From: SZUA-309 sp965233675
Lineage (GTDB): Bacteria; Pseudomonadota; Gammaproteobacteria; Pseudomonadales; Azotimanducaceae
Direction: 5' to 3'
Assembly: GCA_965233675.1 (NCBI GenBank)
Contig: OZ247498.1
Coordinates: 1,116,001-1,180,000, forward strand
Length of the DNA stretch: 64,000 nt
Below are positions 51,280 through 59,502 of the stretch, piece after piece. The notes under the pieces are model-generated. The model did no database searches, was not told the DNA's origin, and saw only the letters and a list, made by a program, of their open reading frames with translations. The position numbers and the translations under genes are program-made. Position 1 is the first letter of the stretch, and the number at the start of each line of letters is the position of its first letter.

Positions 51280-52563
51280 GTGTCACGCAAAGCTGGCCTG
51301 TTAACGGCCTTGTTTGCCGTATTCTGGTTGAGCGGCAGCCTGTCGACCAACGTTCTGGCCGCGGAGCTGCCCACGATCGCGCCCGAGCGGGCAGGCTTTT
51401 CCGCTGAGCGTCTTGCCCGCATCAACGCATTGCTCGAATCCTATGTTGCCGAGGGTCGCATTCCCGGCGCTGCCATTCAGATCGTCAGGGATGGTCGTGT
51501 CGTTCTGCATGATGCGGTGGGTTATCAGGACCGGGAAGCCCGGATTCCGATGCAGCCGGACACCATATTCCGGATTGCTTCGCAGACTAAGGCAGTGGTG
51601 AGCGTTGCGATCCTCATGCTGCAGGAGGAGGGCAGGCTGCTGATCGGCGATCCGGTCGGCAAATACCTGCCGGAATGGCAGGAAACAACGGTGGCCATCG
51701 GGAATGAAACCGGTGGGTATGACGTGGTGCCGGCCGAACGGGCCATCACCCTCCGTGATCTGCTCACCCATACCGCCGGCATCGGCTATGGCGGGGGGAT
51801 CGCGGCAGAAGCCTGGCAGGCGGCTGGGATACAAGGCTGGTATTTCGCCCACTTCGAGGAACCGGTCCGGGAAACCATCCGGCGCATGGCCGCGTTGCCC
51901 ATGGAAGCTCAGCCAGGCGCTGCTTTCGTTTATGGCTACAACACGGACGTGCTCGGCGCGGTCATCGAGGTCGTCAGTGGCCAGTCACTGGATGCGTTTC
52001 TCAAGACGCGCCTGTTCGAACCGCTGGACATGGTCGACACCCACTTCTATCTGCCGGCAGCAAAGCAGGACCGGCTCGCGGTCGTCTACGGTGTTGGTCC
52101 GGACGGCGAGCTGGTCAGAACACAGGAAGGCAGTTCCATGGCCGGGCAGGGTGCCTATGTGGACGGTCCGCGACTGAGCTATTCGGGTGGGGCCGGTCTG
52201 CTCTCCACGGTGCGGGACTATGGCCGTTTTCTGCAGATGCTGGCAGCGGGTGGGACCCTGGATGGCGTACGGCTGCTCAGCCGCAATACGGTCGCGCTGA
52301 TGACGACCAATCATCTCGCCGATGAGATTCCATTCAGGGCCGGCGCCGGCTTCGGCCTGGGTTTTTCGGTCACGCTCGATGTCGGTCAAAGCGGGCAACC
52401 AGGAAGCATTGGGGAATTTTCCTGGGGGGGTGCGTACCACACCGTGTACTTCGTGGATCCGGTTGAGGATCTGGTATTCACCTATATGACCCAGGTGTTG
52501 CCGGCGACGGGTCTGGACGACGCCAGAAAGTTGCGAGCCCTGCTGTACGCAGCTCTTGATTAA
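51280..52563 (+). CDS. Serine hydrolase, class C beta-lactamase / esterase fold
   Basis: 428 residues from GTG 51280 (GGGAAGGGA upstream), giving a signal peptide VSRKAGLLTALFAVFWLSGSL ending near VLAA. A longer frame from 51004 runs through the tRNA-Leu and is not credible. SxxK motif is Ser101-x2-Lys104 (RIASQTKAV), the YxN motif is YGYNTD, and the third box lies near SWGGAYHTVYF. Periplasmic; relatives are carboxylesterases or peptidases rather than true beta-lactamases. Substrate unknown. Confidence 0.85.
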   Translation: MSRKAGLLTALFAVFWLSGSLSTNVLAAELPTIAPERAGFSAERLARINALLESYVAEGRIPGAAIQIVRDGRVVLHDAVGYQDREARIPMQPDTIFRIASQTKAVVSVAILMLQEEGRLLIGDPVGKYLPEWQETTVAIGNETGGYDVVPAERAITLRDLLTHTAGIGYGGGIAAEAWQAAGIQGWYFAHFEEPVRETIRRMAALPMEAQPGAAFVYGYNTDVLGAVIEVVSGQSLDAFLKTRLFEPLDMVDTHFYLPAAKQDRLAVVYGVGPDGELVRTQEGSSMAGQGAYVDGPRLSYSGGAGLLSTVRDYGRFLQMLAAGGTLDGVRLLSRNTVALMTTNHLADEIPFRAGAGFGLGFSVTLDVGQSGQPGSIGEFSWGGAYHTVYFVDPVEDLVFTYMTQVLPATGLDDARKLRALLYAALD

Positions 52564-52601
52564 GTCCTATAAGACAAAAAGATAGAGAATATATTTGAGT
52601 A

Positions 52602-52862
52602 ATGTCTGAACTATCCGAGAACGCCCACATGATGCTGGGCGCCTATGCCATGGCGGACACCCATACCCTCAGTGAGGATGCAGTACTGGAGATGTCTCAG
52701 GGTGCGATAACAGAGTGTGCGGTACGTGCGGGGTTGGAAGAGCTCGCGAAGGCATCGCTTGCCGAAGCGCAGAGCGATGGTGGCTACCGACTGACCAAGG
52801 ATGGGATTGGTTTGACGCTGCAGCTGCAGGAAGCGCTGTCGTCCCGTGACAGCGAACTCTGA
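52602..52862 (+). CDS. Small hypothetical protein
   Basis: 86 residues, acidic N-terminus with several Met, helical, ending in GGYRLTKDGIGLTLQLQEAL, which looks like the end of a winged helix. Begins 38 nt after the serine hydrolase, downstream of an A+T-rich stretch. It lies just outside the left att site of island 2. No family recognised. Confidence 0.6.
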   Translation: MSELSENAHMMLGAYAMADTHTLSEDAVLEMSQGAITECAVRAGLEELAKASLAEAQSDGGYRLTKDGIGLTLQLQEALSSRDSEL

Positions 52863-52874
52863 CGAGGGAAGTCG

Positions 52875-52889
52875 TTGGTGCCCAGGGCG
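52875..52889. repeat. Left attachment site of island 2
   Basis: TTGGTGCCCAGGGCG, identical to 61756-61770, the 3' end of tRNA-Leu(UAG) including the CCA complement. Short, but exactly placed between the last core gene and the first island gene. Confidence 0.75.
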
Positions 52890-52929
52890 GGCACTGAATA
52901 TCCCAGTAAAAATGGGCGCTCCAGCTCGC

Positions 52930-52950
52930 GTACGGAACGTGTACGGAACG
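52930..52950. promoter_or_regulatory. Left arm-type repeat pair of island 2
   Basis: GTACGGAACG at 52930-52939 and again at 52941-52950, 11 bp apart. The same TACGGAA pair with 11-bp spacing occurs near the right end (61647 and 61658). It ends 18 bp before the shared gene, the same placement as in island 1. Confidence 0.6.
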
Positions 52951-52968
52951 CCAAACTGGGAGAAAACC

Positions 52969-53313
52969 ATGCCAAACCACCCTGAATACCCACTCGTCGA
53001 ACCGGGCGACCCCGAAACCACGTCCCTACGGATCGAGGCCGTGCTGGCCCTGCTGCAGGAGTACGCGCAAGCCAGGGCGCTGGCGATCAGCTCTCTGGAT
53101 GACTTCCCACCGGATGCGAAGGCCAAGTGGGGCGAGATCTACATCATCTCCCACCTCAGGGCGGCCGTGACGGATCTGGGCCACATGGCCATGTCTGAGG
53201 CATCGAGTCGGAGAGATACCCTGCTCTCACCCGATGAATTCAGATCGCTGTTCCTGGGCCTGTCCGAAGCGCAGCAGGCCCAGGTCCTGGAGACCATGGG
53301 AGAGCTGACATGA
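52969..53313 (+). CDS. Conserved island protein, shared by both islands
   Basis: 114 residues from ATG 52969 (GGGAGA upstream), begins MPNHPEYPLVEPGDPETT. Nearly identical to the protein at 29896 through residue 75 (HLRAAVTDLGHMAM), then diverging before a common ending (GLSEAQQAQVLETM). Helical, no known domain. Coupled to the next gene by ATGA. Being the only clearly shared gene of the two islands it is probably an element core function rather than cargo. Confidence 0.82.
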   Translation: MPNHPEYPLVEPGDPETTSLRIEAVLALLQEYAQARALAISSLDDFPPDAKAKWGEIYIISHLRAAVTDLGHMAMSEASSRRDTLLSPDEFRSLFLGLSEAQQAQVLETMGELT

Positions 53314-53813
53314 ATTCACAGAATGCCCTCATCGAGACCGATCTCGGCCTGAGCCACTACGAGCGGCTGCAGCAAACTGTCTACAACGCGGTGAACACGC
53401 TGGCCGTCCTGGAGCAGCTCGTCGTGGATCCACGAGACGGCGGTGAACCCATCACCTACGACACGGAGCAGATCACCGGAATGCAGGTCATCCTGAGCAC
53501 CGCGAAGGGAGCGCTGAATCATGTGGCCGATGTGGTGATCGATATGGAGCCCGATCACCGCCAGCTAGTGAACATGGACTCCGTGGCGCTGCTCGAGTAC
53601 TTCGAATCAGAGTGCGCAGAGCTGTCGGAGGCTGAGTGCATCCAGGAGCTCCAGGGCTACGAGTGGTTCGTTGGCTCCACAGGCCCGGATGATTACCTCA
53701 TCAGCCACCTCTGGACGCTCCGGGGGCTCCGTAATGCCCTCGCACATGAACGCTTCTACTGCTCGCTTCTCGAGAGTCAGGCGCATGCGCGCGATCAGGA
53801 GGAGAGCTCGTAG
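53310..53813 (+). CDS. Hypothetical protein following shared gene
   Basis: 167 residues, acidic and helical. The last third (DDYLISHLWTLRGLRNALAHERFYC) contains RN-x3-H, a pattern also found in HEPN-type and AbiV-like domains, though the usual spacing and context are not fully met. Coupled to the shared gene by ATGA, as is the 79-residue gene in island 1. Function unknown. Confidence 0.65.
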   Translation: MNSQNALIETDLGLSHYERLQQTVYNAVNTLAVLEQLVVDPRDGGEPITYDTEQITGMQVILSTAKGALNHVADVVIDMEPDHRQLVNMDSVALLEYFESECAELSEAECIQELQGYEWFVGSTGPDDYLISHLWTLRGLRNALAHERFYCSLLESQAHARDQEESS

Positions 53814-53950
53814 CGTCAGCCCCACAGCGGCCTGTTTCCTCAGGTCTCCTCGCAGGCCGCTTTCCTAGATGACTTGCGGTATGTCACAAATATATACAGA
53901 TAGGTATTGTCATCACTAATTGTTACGCACTATCATCCATCCCCTAATAC

Positions 53951-54007
53951 GCCCCCGGCAGTAAGTCTCGTCGCAAATTATGGCGAGGCCGAACCCTGGG
54001 GCTTTTT
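53951..54007 (+). terminator. Two-tier hairpin with T-run before NYN gene
   Basis: Outer stem GCCCC (53951) with GGGGC (53998) encloses an inner GTCTCG/CGAGGC stem; TTTTT follows. It ends 36 nt before the NYN start. It may terminate the two-gene transcript on its left, or act as an attenuator for the NYN gene. The 137 bp to its left are A+T rich with no gene. Confidence 0.45.
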
Positions 54008-54042
54008 GTATCTGCACCACCCATCGCGAGGAGGTGTTCGAA

Positions 54043-54780
54043 TTGCGAGTTGCTGTACTGGTCGACTGTGACTTCTACATTCGTCGCAGGAGATCTCATC
54101 TGAAAGGTGTTCTGAACCCTGGAGATGTGTTAGCTCGAGACGACGCTGCGCGGGTGGCTGAAGATCTTTGGAAGCATTGCATAGCGCACGTAGACCGAGA
54201 CAAAGGTGAAGAGCTATACCGAATTCTCGTCTATGACTGTCCTCCCCTTTCGAAGAAGGTCTTCAATCCGATCTCGAAACAGCAGGAAGACTTATCCAAA
54301 AGTGATTCTTATCAGTTCCGAACTGATCTGCACAAAGAGCTCGTTAAACGTCGTTCTGTAGCGCTACGTCGGGGGACGCTTTCGAATGTGGGGTCCTGGG
54401 TGCCACGCCGTCCAAAACAACTGAAGCAACTCCTCGCCGGAACGATAAGCGCCTCAGATCTGAGCGCTGATGATATTCGCTACCACGTCACACAGAAAGG
54501 CGTGGACATGAAAATTGGGTTGGACATCGCGAGCCTGGCATACAAAAAGCTGATTCAACGGGTGGTGTTGATCTCGGGTGACGCCGACTTCGTACCTGCT
54601 GCTAAGCTGGCACGCCGAGAAGGTGTTGATGTTGTGCTAGACCCTATGGGACAGCATGTCGGTGATGATCTGGCAGAGCACGTTGATGGAGTCACCACGA
54701 CGCTTCGTACGCCGAAACGCAGAGACATTCCGCTTGCTGACCCCCCTGTTTCGATAGCACCTCCTTCTAACAGGGAGTAA
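54043..54780 (+). CDS. NYN-domain protein (PIN-like nuclease fold), island cargo
   Basis: 245 residues from TTG 54043 (GAGGAGGT 8 nt upstream); the frame is open further but has no better start. NYN (LabA/DUF88) domain with acidic residues in VAVLVDCDFYI, and in LISGDADFVPAAKLARREGVDVVLDPMG near residues 170-200. The family has a PIN-like RNase fold. Lower G+C than flanking genes and alone on its strand in the cargo slot. It could be an RNase effector in defence or superinfection control; catalytic activity is not shown by sequence alone. Confidence 0.78.
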   Translation: MRVAVLVDCDFYIRRRRSHLKGVLNPGDVLARDDAARVAEDLWKHCIAHVDRDKGEELYRILVYDCPPLSKKVFNPISKQQEDLSKSDSYQFRTDLHKELVKRRSVALRRGTLSNVGSWVPRRPKQLKQLLAGTISASDLSADDIRYHVTQKGVDMKIGLDIASLAYKKLIQRVVLISGDADFVPAAKLARREGVDVVLDPMGQHVGDDLAEHVDGVTTTLRTPKRRDIPLADPPVSIAPPSNRE

Positions 54781-54789
54781 GCCAGTTCG

Positions 54790-55170
54790 TCAGTGAAGCT
54801 TCGGCCCGTCGATCCCCCCCGGCAGGAGATCCTCCCAGTCTGTACCGCTCGCCGCGTTCTGAGCATCGAGGCTGGCCTGTTCCTTCTTCCCCCGGGGCGC
54901 AGGCGCTGGTGCCGAGTCCGTAGCGCCTGCAGCGAGGTAGGCCTTCATCGCCGCTACGTTGCCGCCGACGGCTGCCTTGTGCATTGCAATCAGAACGTCC
55001 ATGCGCTTCATTGCAGCCGCTTCCCGGAGCTCGGCTCGGTAGTGCCTGAGCAGAGTGGTGCGGCTGATCCCGAGGGCCTGGGCAATCTCGGCATGGGACC
55101 ACCCAGCGGCGGCCGCGATCGCTACCTGGCGACGCTTCGGGGCGGTGGGCTTATGCGGAGGTCTGGCCAT
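54790..55170 (-). CDS. HTH protein, terminase-small-subunit-like
   Basis: 126 residues. A basic N-terminus and helix-turn-helix (IAAAAGWSHAEIAQALGISRTTLLRHY) are followed by a helical oligomerisation-type region (MKRMDVLIAMHKAAVGGNVAAMKAYLAAG) and a disordered tail, the layout of many phage small terminase subunits. It follows the capsid gene and adjoins a long inverted repeat, as the Nu1-like gene does in island 1. Could also be a plain transcription regulator. Confidence 0.65.
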   Translation of the reverse strand: MARPPHKPTAPKRRQVAIAAAAGWSHAEIAQALGISRTTLLRHYRAELREAAAMKRMDVLIAMHKAAVGGNVAAMKAYLAAGATDSAPAPAPRGKKEQASLDAQNAASGTDWEDLLPGGIDGPKLH

Positions 55171-55237
55171 GAATCCTGAAATTCGAGTTTTTGTACAGAA
55201 ACCTCCGTTGGCGGAAAATTTCTGGCAGGAAAAAAAT

Positions 55238-55312
55238 CTCCGAATGCGGGGGGCGTCAGGTGTCCGTTTTCGAATTTTCTAGACTTTCCCATTAGCCCCC
55301 CCGCACCCGGAG
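55238..55312. repeat. Long inverted repeat between capsid and terminase-like genes (island 2)
   Basis: Arms 55238-55253 (CTCCGAATGCGGGGGG) and 55297-55312 (CCCCCCGCACCCGGAG) pair at 14 of 16 positions around a 43-nt A+T-richer loop. It occupies most of the 156-bp gap between the two genes. Possible terminator of the capsid transcript or a packaging-site structure. Confidence 0.65.
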
Positions 55313-55326
55313 ACCTTTCCCAATCG

Positions 55327-56526
55327 CTACGCTCCGCTGGATGCGCTTATATCGCAGATGTAGACCGCGCTCGGATCCAACACCTCAAGGCCGGCTCTCA
55401 GCTCTCCCAGGATCGCTACGAGGTTGCGGGTGAAGTAGTCCTCATGGCTATTCGACACCATCACGCTGATCTGCTCACGGTCCAGTACCGTCGTGTAACT
55501 CGCGTCGATTACCAGCACCGTACCCCGCGGCACGCTCGAGGATCTGACGATCGGCGTATTCCAGAGCGCCGGCGGTACCGGCATCGTCGGGCTGCCGAAC
55601 ATGTATTCCTCATCCGTTGTCGTCCGGGTGATCTGGATCTCGAACCAGTCGAGAGGATTCATCGCGATCAGCCCCGGCTGGTAGCCATAGTCGGCCAGAG
55701 TGACCAGCGCTTCCCCCACGATATCGGCCGGAGTGGTACCGATTGACTCGACAAACGCCGTCCCCTGATTGATTAACCCGTCGATTTTCCCCGCACCGCC
55801 TGTGCCGTTGACGATACGATTCTCGAGCCGGGATAGACATTTGTGCCGCAGAACGCTGTCGATCTGTCCCTGCAGTGCTCCATGATCAGAGAGAACCTGC
55901 TTGGATGCCGGAAGCCAGCCGGCGATCGTCACAATCTCTGCTCGGGCCAGAGTGCCATCGGCATCGAGTTCTGCCTTCTCATCGCCTTCGTAGGCCTGTT
56001 CGGAGGCGTCGCCGGTGAACGTGAGCTGGATGAACTCCACCGCATCGCTGCTGGTCGGTCGGCTGGGAAGCACGTCCAGAAGTCGCAGTGGACGGAGAGC
56101 CGGGCCGACGAAGCCACCGCGCTCGGGTTGGCTTGGTATGTAGGAGCCATCGCTGGATCCGTAGTCGCCGGGATCGTTCGTCAGTGCGGCCTTGAGGCTC
56201 ATCTCCAGGTTCACTCGAGCCGCCATCGCACCGATCTTCTGATTCCGCTCTGCGGCCTGGGAAGCCCCCAGGAATGAAGCGTCGTCACCCAGCGCCTTCA
56301 AGGCTTCAGATCCAATGGACGGTCCGCCAAAGGCGCTGAATCCAATTCCGCCACCGGACTGCAGCGTTGCGACGAGTTGCTCTGCGGCCTGGAGCCGGCC
56401 ACCAAATTCGGAGATGAGCTGCTCGGTCTCCACATCTCTCGATGCTCGGGCTCTCAGCTTATCGGAGATTTCCTGAAGCGACTGGTTCAGCGCCCTGACT
56501 TCTTCTTCGTTCATGTTGCACCCCAT
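55327..56526 (-). CDS. HK97-fold major capsid protein
   Basis: 399 residues (ATG 56526; ATG 56514 is also possible). N-terminal 90 residues form the charged coiled-coil delta-domain-like scaffold (LNQSLQEISDKLRARASRDV), then the capsid domain: GGFVGPALRPLRLLDVLPSRP, the E-loop-like ALNTF-type region FIQLTFTGDASEQAYEGDE, and SRLENRIVNGTGGAG, GYQPGLIAMNPLDWFEI, VLDREQISVMVSNSHEDYF near the end. A lone capsid gene without protease, portal or large terminase is unusual; it would make or modify particles only with a helper. Confidence 0.85.
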   Translation of the reverse strand: MGCNMNEEEVRALNQSLQEISDKLRARASRDVETEQLISEFGGRLQAAEQLVATLQSGGGIGFSAFGGPSIGSEALKALGDDASFLGASQAAERNQKIGAMAARVNLEMSLKAALTNDPGDYGSSDGSYIPSQPERGGFVGPALRPLRLLDVLPSRPTSSDAVEFIQLTFTGDASEQAYEGDEKAELDADGTLARAEIVTIAGWLPASKQVLSDHGALQGQIDSVLRHKCLSRLENRIVNGTGGAGKIDGLINQGTAFVESIGTTPADIVGEALVTLADYGYQPGLIAMNPLDWFEIQITRTTTDEEYMFGSPTMPVPPALWNTPIVRSSSVPRGTVLVIDASYTTVLDREQISVMVSNSHEDYFTRNLVAILGELRAGLEVLDPSAVYICDISASSGA

Positions 56527-56580
56527 TGTGCGTTGAGAAAGTCAAAGTCTGGCTCTCGCGGCAGCCAATGATCGAGGGCG

Positions 56581-56907
56581 TTATGAGGGCTTACGTGCAG
56601 TTGAGGGCGATTCACGAGTAAGAAACTCCACCTCATCGGTGTGCAGGTTTCGAGTTTCCTCGATCCATCGGCCGAGATCCTGCAAGCGATAGGAGACACG
56701 CCCTTTGCCACCGGCTGTGCGCCGATAGAAGTCTGGCCCGTTCGAGAACTGCCGGAGATTAGCAAGCGTCCTTGCGGAGTAACCAATGAGCTGAGCTGCA
56801 TCGACTTCAGAGACTCGCAGATCGGCGGTGACGATCATTCCGGCACGTTCTGCCGCCCCTTTGAGAAGGTTTACTGTCGCTTCGATTCGCTGCTCCAGGT
56901 CGTTCAT
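56581..56907 (-). CDS. Helix-turn-helix protein, AlpA-like
   Basis: 108 residues from ATG 56907, which overlaps the stop of the gene upstream. The middle has a winged HTH (VDAAQLIGYSARTLANLRQF ... GRVSYRLQDLGRWIEE) as in AlpA/excisionase-type phage proteins. It sits directly before the capsid gene and may control it. Confidence 0.65.
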   Translation of the reverse strand: MNDLEQRIEATVNLLKGAAERAGMIVTADLRVSEVDAAQLIGYSARTLANLRQFSNGPDFYRRTAGGKGRVSYRLQDLGRWIEETRNLHTDEVEFLTRESPSTARKPS

Positions 56908-57074
56908 GTGCTCAGGGCCACGCGCAGGCGACGCCGCCAGCTGAGGGCCTGCCACCGCCGGGCCTGGCTCATGTTGGACACTCGCTTCACCGCCAGAGAC
57001 TTCGGCATGCCGGTGTCCCGGAGTTGCTTCTCCAACTCCCGCTTCGTCAGTGCTTCCCGGTGTCTTTCAGTCAT
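56904..57074 (-). CDS. Small basic hypothetical protein
   Basis: 56 residues from ATG 57074; very basic (MTERHREALTKRELEKQL, then an Arg-rich tail). Overlaps neighbours by 4 and 8 bp, which supports it. Possibly nucleic-acid binding; not recognised. Confidence 0.5.
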   Translation of the reverse strand: MTERHREALTKRELEKQLRDTGMPKSLAVKRVSNMSQARRWQALSWRRRLRVALST

Positions 57075-57333
57075 CGGCCTTCGCCCGGAGTGGGATCGTG
57101 GAAATGCGGCGTACGTGTCCGTAGTCATTCATCGCGAGCAGCTCGATCCGTGGCTCACCGCCGGCTGGAAACATCACCGCCACCGTCAGCTCCTCGCCGA
57201 GTTCGGTCACGGTCAACGCGACCAGCTCCGCCAGCTCCGGGTTTTCGTCCTGCACGGCTGCCAGCATCCGATCGGCCAATTGCTGCCCGAACTGGGCGAA
57301 CGTGTTGGCGATAGCTGAGATGTTGTCGCTCAT
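57067..57333 (-). CDS. Hypothetical protein, 88 residues
   Basis: Begins MSDNISAIANTFAQFGQQLADRM; an amphipathic helical half is followed by a beta-rich half (VTELGEELTVAVMFPAGG). AGGAGTAG lies just before the ATG at 57333. No family recognised. Confidence 0.55.
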   Translation of the reverse strand: MSDNISAIANTFAQFGQQLADRMLAAVQDENPELAELVALTVTELGEELTVAVMFPAGGEPRIELLAMNDYGHVRRISTIPLRAKADD

Positions 57334-57388
57334 TTTCGTCTACTCCTAAAGTTGGATTGGTGCCGAGAGATCAGCAGCACCGCCGTAG

Positions 57389-57610
57389 TCATGTTGCTCT
57401 GCGAACCACCGGGTCAGCTGAACCATGCTTGAGAGAGTGCTGTACCTGGTGGTCAGTCAACTCGCCGGTCAGGATCAGCGCCCAGTCGAGTGCCGCGAAG
57501 AAACCCAGAGCTTGGGTGTATGGCACGCCCGTCGTTTCCGCTGCGTCCAGCACTAGTGAGATCGCTGAAGAGATCTCGCGCCTGGTCGGTTCAGAACATC
57601 TCGAAGTCAT
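57389..57610 (-). CDS. Hypothetical protein, 73 residues
   Basis: From ATG 57610 with AGGAGG upstream; overlaps the DUF3631 gene end by 20 bp. Helical (RREISSAISLVLDAAETTGV). Not recognised. Confidence 0.5.
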   Translation of the reverse strand: MTSRCSEPTRREISSAISLVLDAAETTGVPYTQALGFFAALDWALILTGELTDHQVQHSLKHGSADPVVRRAT

Positions 57611-59228
57611 GGTCGTCGCCTCCTGTACTCTCTCTTGCCGGTGAGTACCCGGTTTCATCCGTCCCGGTGTCCCATGCCGCATGTCGCCTGGGTTTCGGGT
57701 CGTTTTCAAAGTGTCCCGGTATTACTGCTGGGACGGGTTGTGAATCGGCGACAGCCCCCGTGTTTGCTGGCGTGGGACGATGGGACGGATCAATAGGGGG
57801 TATCCCAGCAGACGAGGATGGTGATTGAGGTGGAGGGAGGTAGCGTTCGAACGCGTCCGCAAAGTCTTCCGCTCTGTACCCCTTTGCTTGTCGATCCCCC
57901 AACCGCTGGTTGCTCGCCCTTAAAGCTGCCCCATTCGCTTTTCGGTACGGTTTCAGCAATCGTGCGAGACCGTTCTGGGAGATGGGCAATCCTCGGCGCC
58001 ATTCGCTCCAAGGCCTACCCTCGAGCGAGACAAGGTGCTTAACCAGGTCTTCAGAGAAGACCCGCCTATTTCCTTTCCTGTCGAAGAACTCGCGAATGTC
58101 TGCCAGCAGCATCAGGCTGGCGTCCTCTTCCTCGTCGGCGATATCTTCGCCGTGCAGCTCGAGCAGCGCGGTTCGCGTTCGATTGCACCACTCAGGGCCA
58201 ATCACCGCCGCCACAGCCATCAGGGTGGAACAGTTGTCTACCGCCCGATCGTTACTTATCGGGAGGTGGATGGGGTCGGCGCTTTGGATCGTCGGGCCAG
58301 CATCCAACGCCCAACGGGTGAGCATGCGCCGGATTTCCGCCATCGATTCGTACAGGTCTGGCGGTAACCGCTCCAGGTTCTCTCCAGGGAGCTTCCGGCG
58401 CATCTCGATCACGATGCTTCGATCGACAATCGTTCCGTCCGGCTTTCCGATGCCAGCAAGCACCATGGGACACCAGCAGGCGAAGCGGTGCGGTAGATGG
58501 TCGTCGCCGGTGGTCCGGAGCACAAAAGCGGTGCGCCGCGTGTGACCGCAGTTCACCACCTGGACGATGCCATCCGCGTCCTGTGGCCAGCGATCCACCT
58601 CATCCAGTAGGAGAGACGGCTGCCACAGCTCGATGCTGCGAAACAGAGCGGCTGGACTCGATCCAGCTGTCAGTAGCGCACGCGGGAGCATCGACTCGAT
58701 CACCTCCAGGGTGGTCGACTTTCCGCATCTCTTCTGAGGACTGGTAAGCAACACCTTGGGGAACACTCGAAACCAGTTGATGACGTACGCTGCCATCACC
58801 CAGGTCACGAGAGCGATCTTTGCATGCTCCGGCATCGATACATGTCGATGCATGGTCGAAAGCAATTTCTCCGCGAGATCTGTGCCGTTGACGCTGTCAG
58901 GCCATGGCTCCAGGTGCTCAACCACAGCCTCGTCGTCATCCGACACCGTTGGGCCGCGGCGGTGGCTGACTTCTTTATCCAGGGTGGCTACGCTGCAACA
59001 GAGAGAGTCGGCGGTAGCCTTGCGCACTCGGTCGTACTGGAGAGGTGGAAGTTCGGCGAGTTGCTCGAACAGTGAATTCTCCTCGCGACGACGGTGCACT
59101 TCCGACTCTACTCCGGAGACCGTCTCACCGAGAGTGCGTGCAGTTTTCTCGAGCTCAGCTTCGGAAGGCTCGCATTCAGCGTTTGCCAGGGACTGGAGGA
59201 TGAGCTCGCGGGTCAACTTTTCATCCAT
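57591..59228 (-). CDS. DUF3631 ATPase, likely replication protein of island 2
   Basis: 545 residues from ATG 59228, overlapping the previous stop by 8 bp. Walker A is SPQKRCGKSTT (Lys171) and Walker B SLLLDEVDRW (Asp209-Glu210); arginine-rich downstream motifs (TTGDDHLPHRFACWCPMVLAGIG, DRSIVIEMRRK) follow, as in DUF3631 proteins, which usually form the helicase-like half of phage or plasmid primases. No primase domain is attached. It most likely drives or assists replication of the island. Island 1 has no counterpart. Confidence 0.8.
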   Translation of the reverse strand: MDEKLTRELILQSLANAECEPSEAELEKTARTLGETVSGVESEVHRRREENSLFEQLAELPPLQYDRVRKATADSLCCSVATLDKEVSHRRGPTVSDDDEAVVEHLEPWPDSVNGTDLAEKLLSTMHRHVSMPEHAKIALVTWVMAAYVINWFRVFPKVLLTSPQKRCGKSTTLEVIESMLPRALLTAGSSPAALFRSIELWQPSLLLDEVDRWPQDADGIVQVVNCGHTRRTAFVLRTTGDDHLPHRFACWCPMVLAGIGKPDGTIVDRSIVIEMRRKLPGENLERLPPDLYESMAEIRRMLTRWALDAGPTIQSADPIHLPISNDRAVDNCSTLMAVAAVIGPEWCNRTRTALLELHGEDIADEEEDASLMLLADIREFFDRKGNRRVFSEDLVKHLVSLEGRPWSEWRRGLPISQNGLARLLKPYRKANGAALRASNQRLGDRQAKGYRAEDFADAFERYLPPPQSPSSSAGIPPIDPSHRPTPANTGAVADSQPVPAVIPGHFENDPKPRRHAAWDTGTDETGYSPARESTGGDDHDFEMF

Positions 59229-59502
59229 TGATAGTTGCTCCTGCGGCTGGTCGAACGCATATGACACGCTCACCGAAGCGGCTGCATAAACGGGTCATGG
59301 CCTCAGTGGCAGTCAATGGTTCGTCGGAAACGTAGATTGCGAGGCGGTGGCCGGTGATCTGGTACATCCAGACCCTGGTCGTCACTTCGCTGCGGCCGCG
59401 CTTGATTTGTTCAGAAGCGGGGGAAGGGACTACAATCTCAGTGTCAGCTTTGAAGCAATCCCGCGCCGCACTTCCGTCATGGAAGTCGCGGCGTTTGCTC
59501 AT
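59221..59502 (-). CDS. Hypothetical protein before DUF3631 gene
   Basis: 93 residues. Central beta strands (VTTRVWMYQITGHRLAIYVSDE) and a short helical end. Overlaps both neighbours (4 and 8 bp). Not recognised; probably part of the replication unit. Confidence 0.55.
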   Translation of the reverse strand: MSKRRDFHDGSAARDCFKADTEIVVPSPASEQIKRGRSEVTTRVWMYQITGHRLAIYVSDEPLTATEAMTRLCSRFGERVICVRPAAGATING

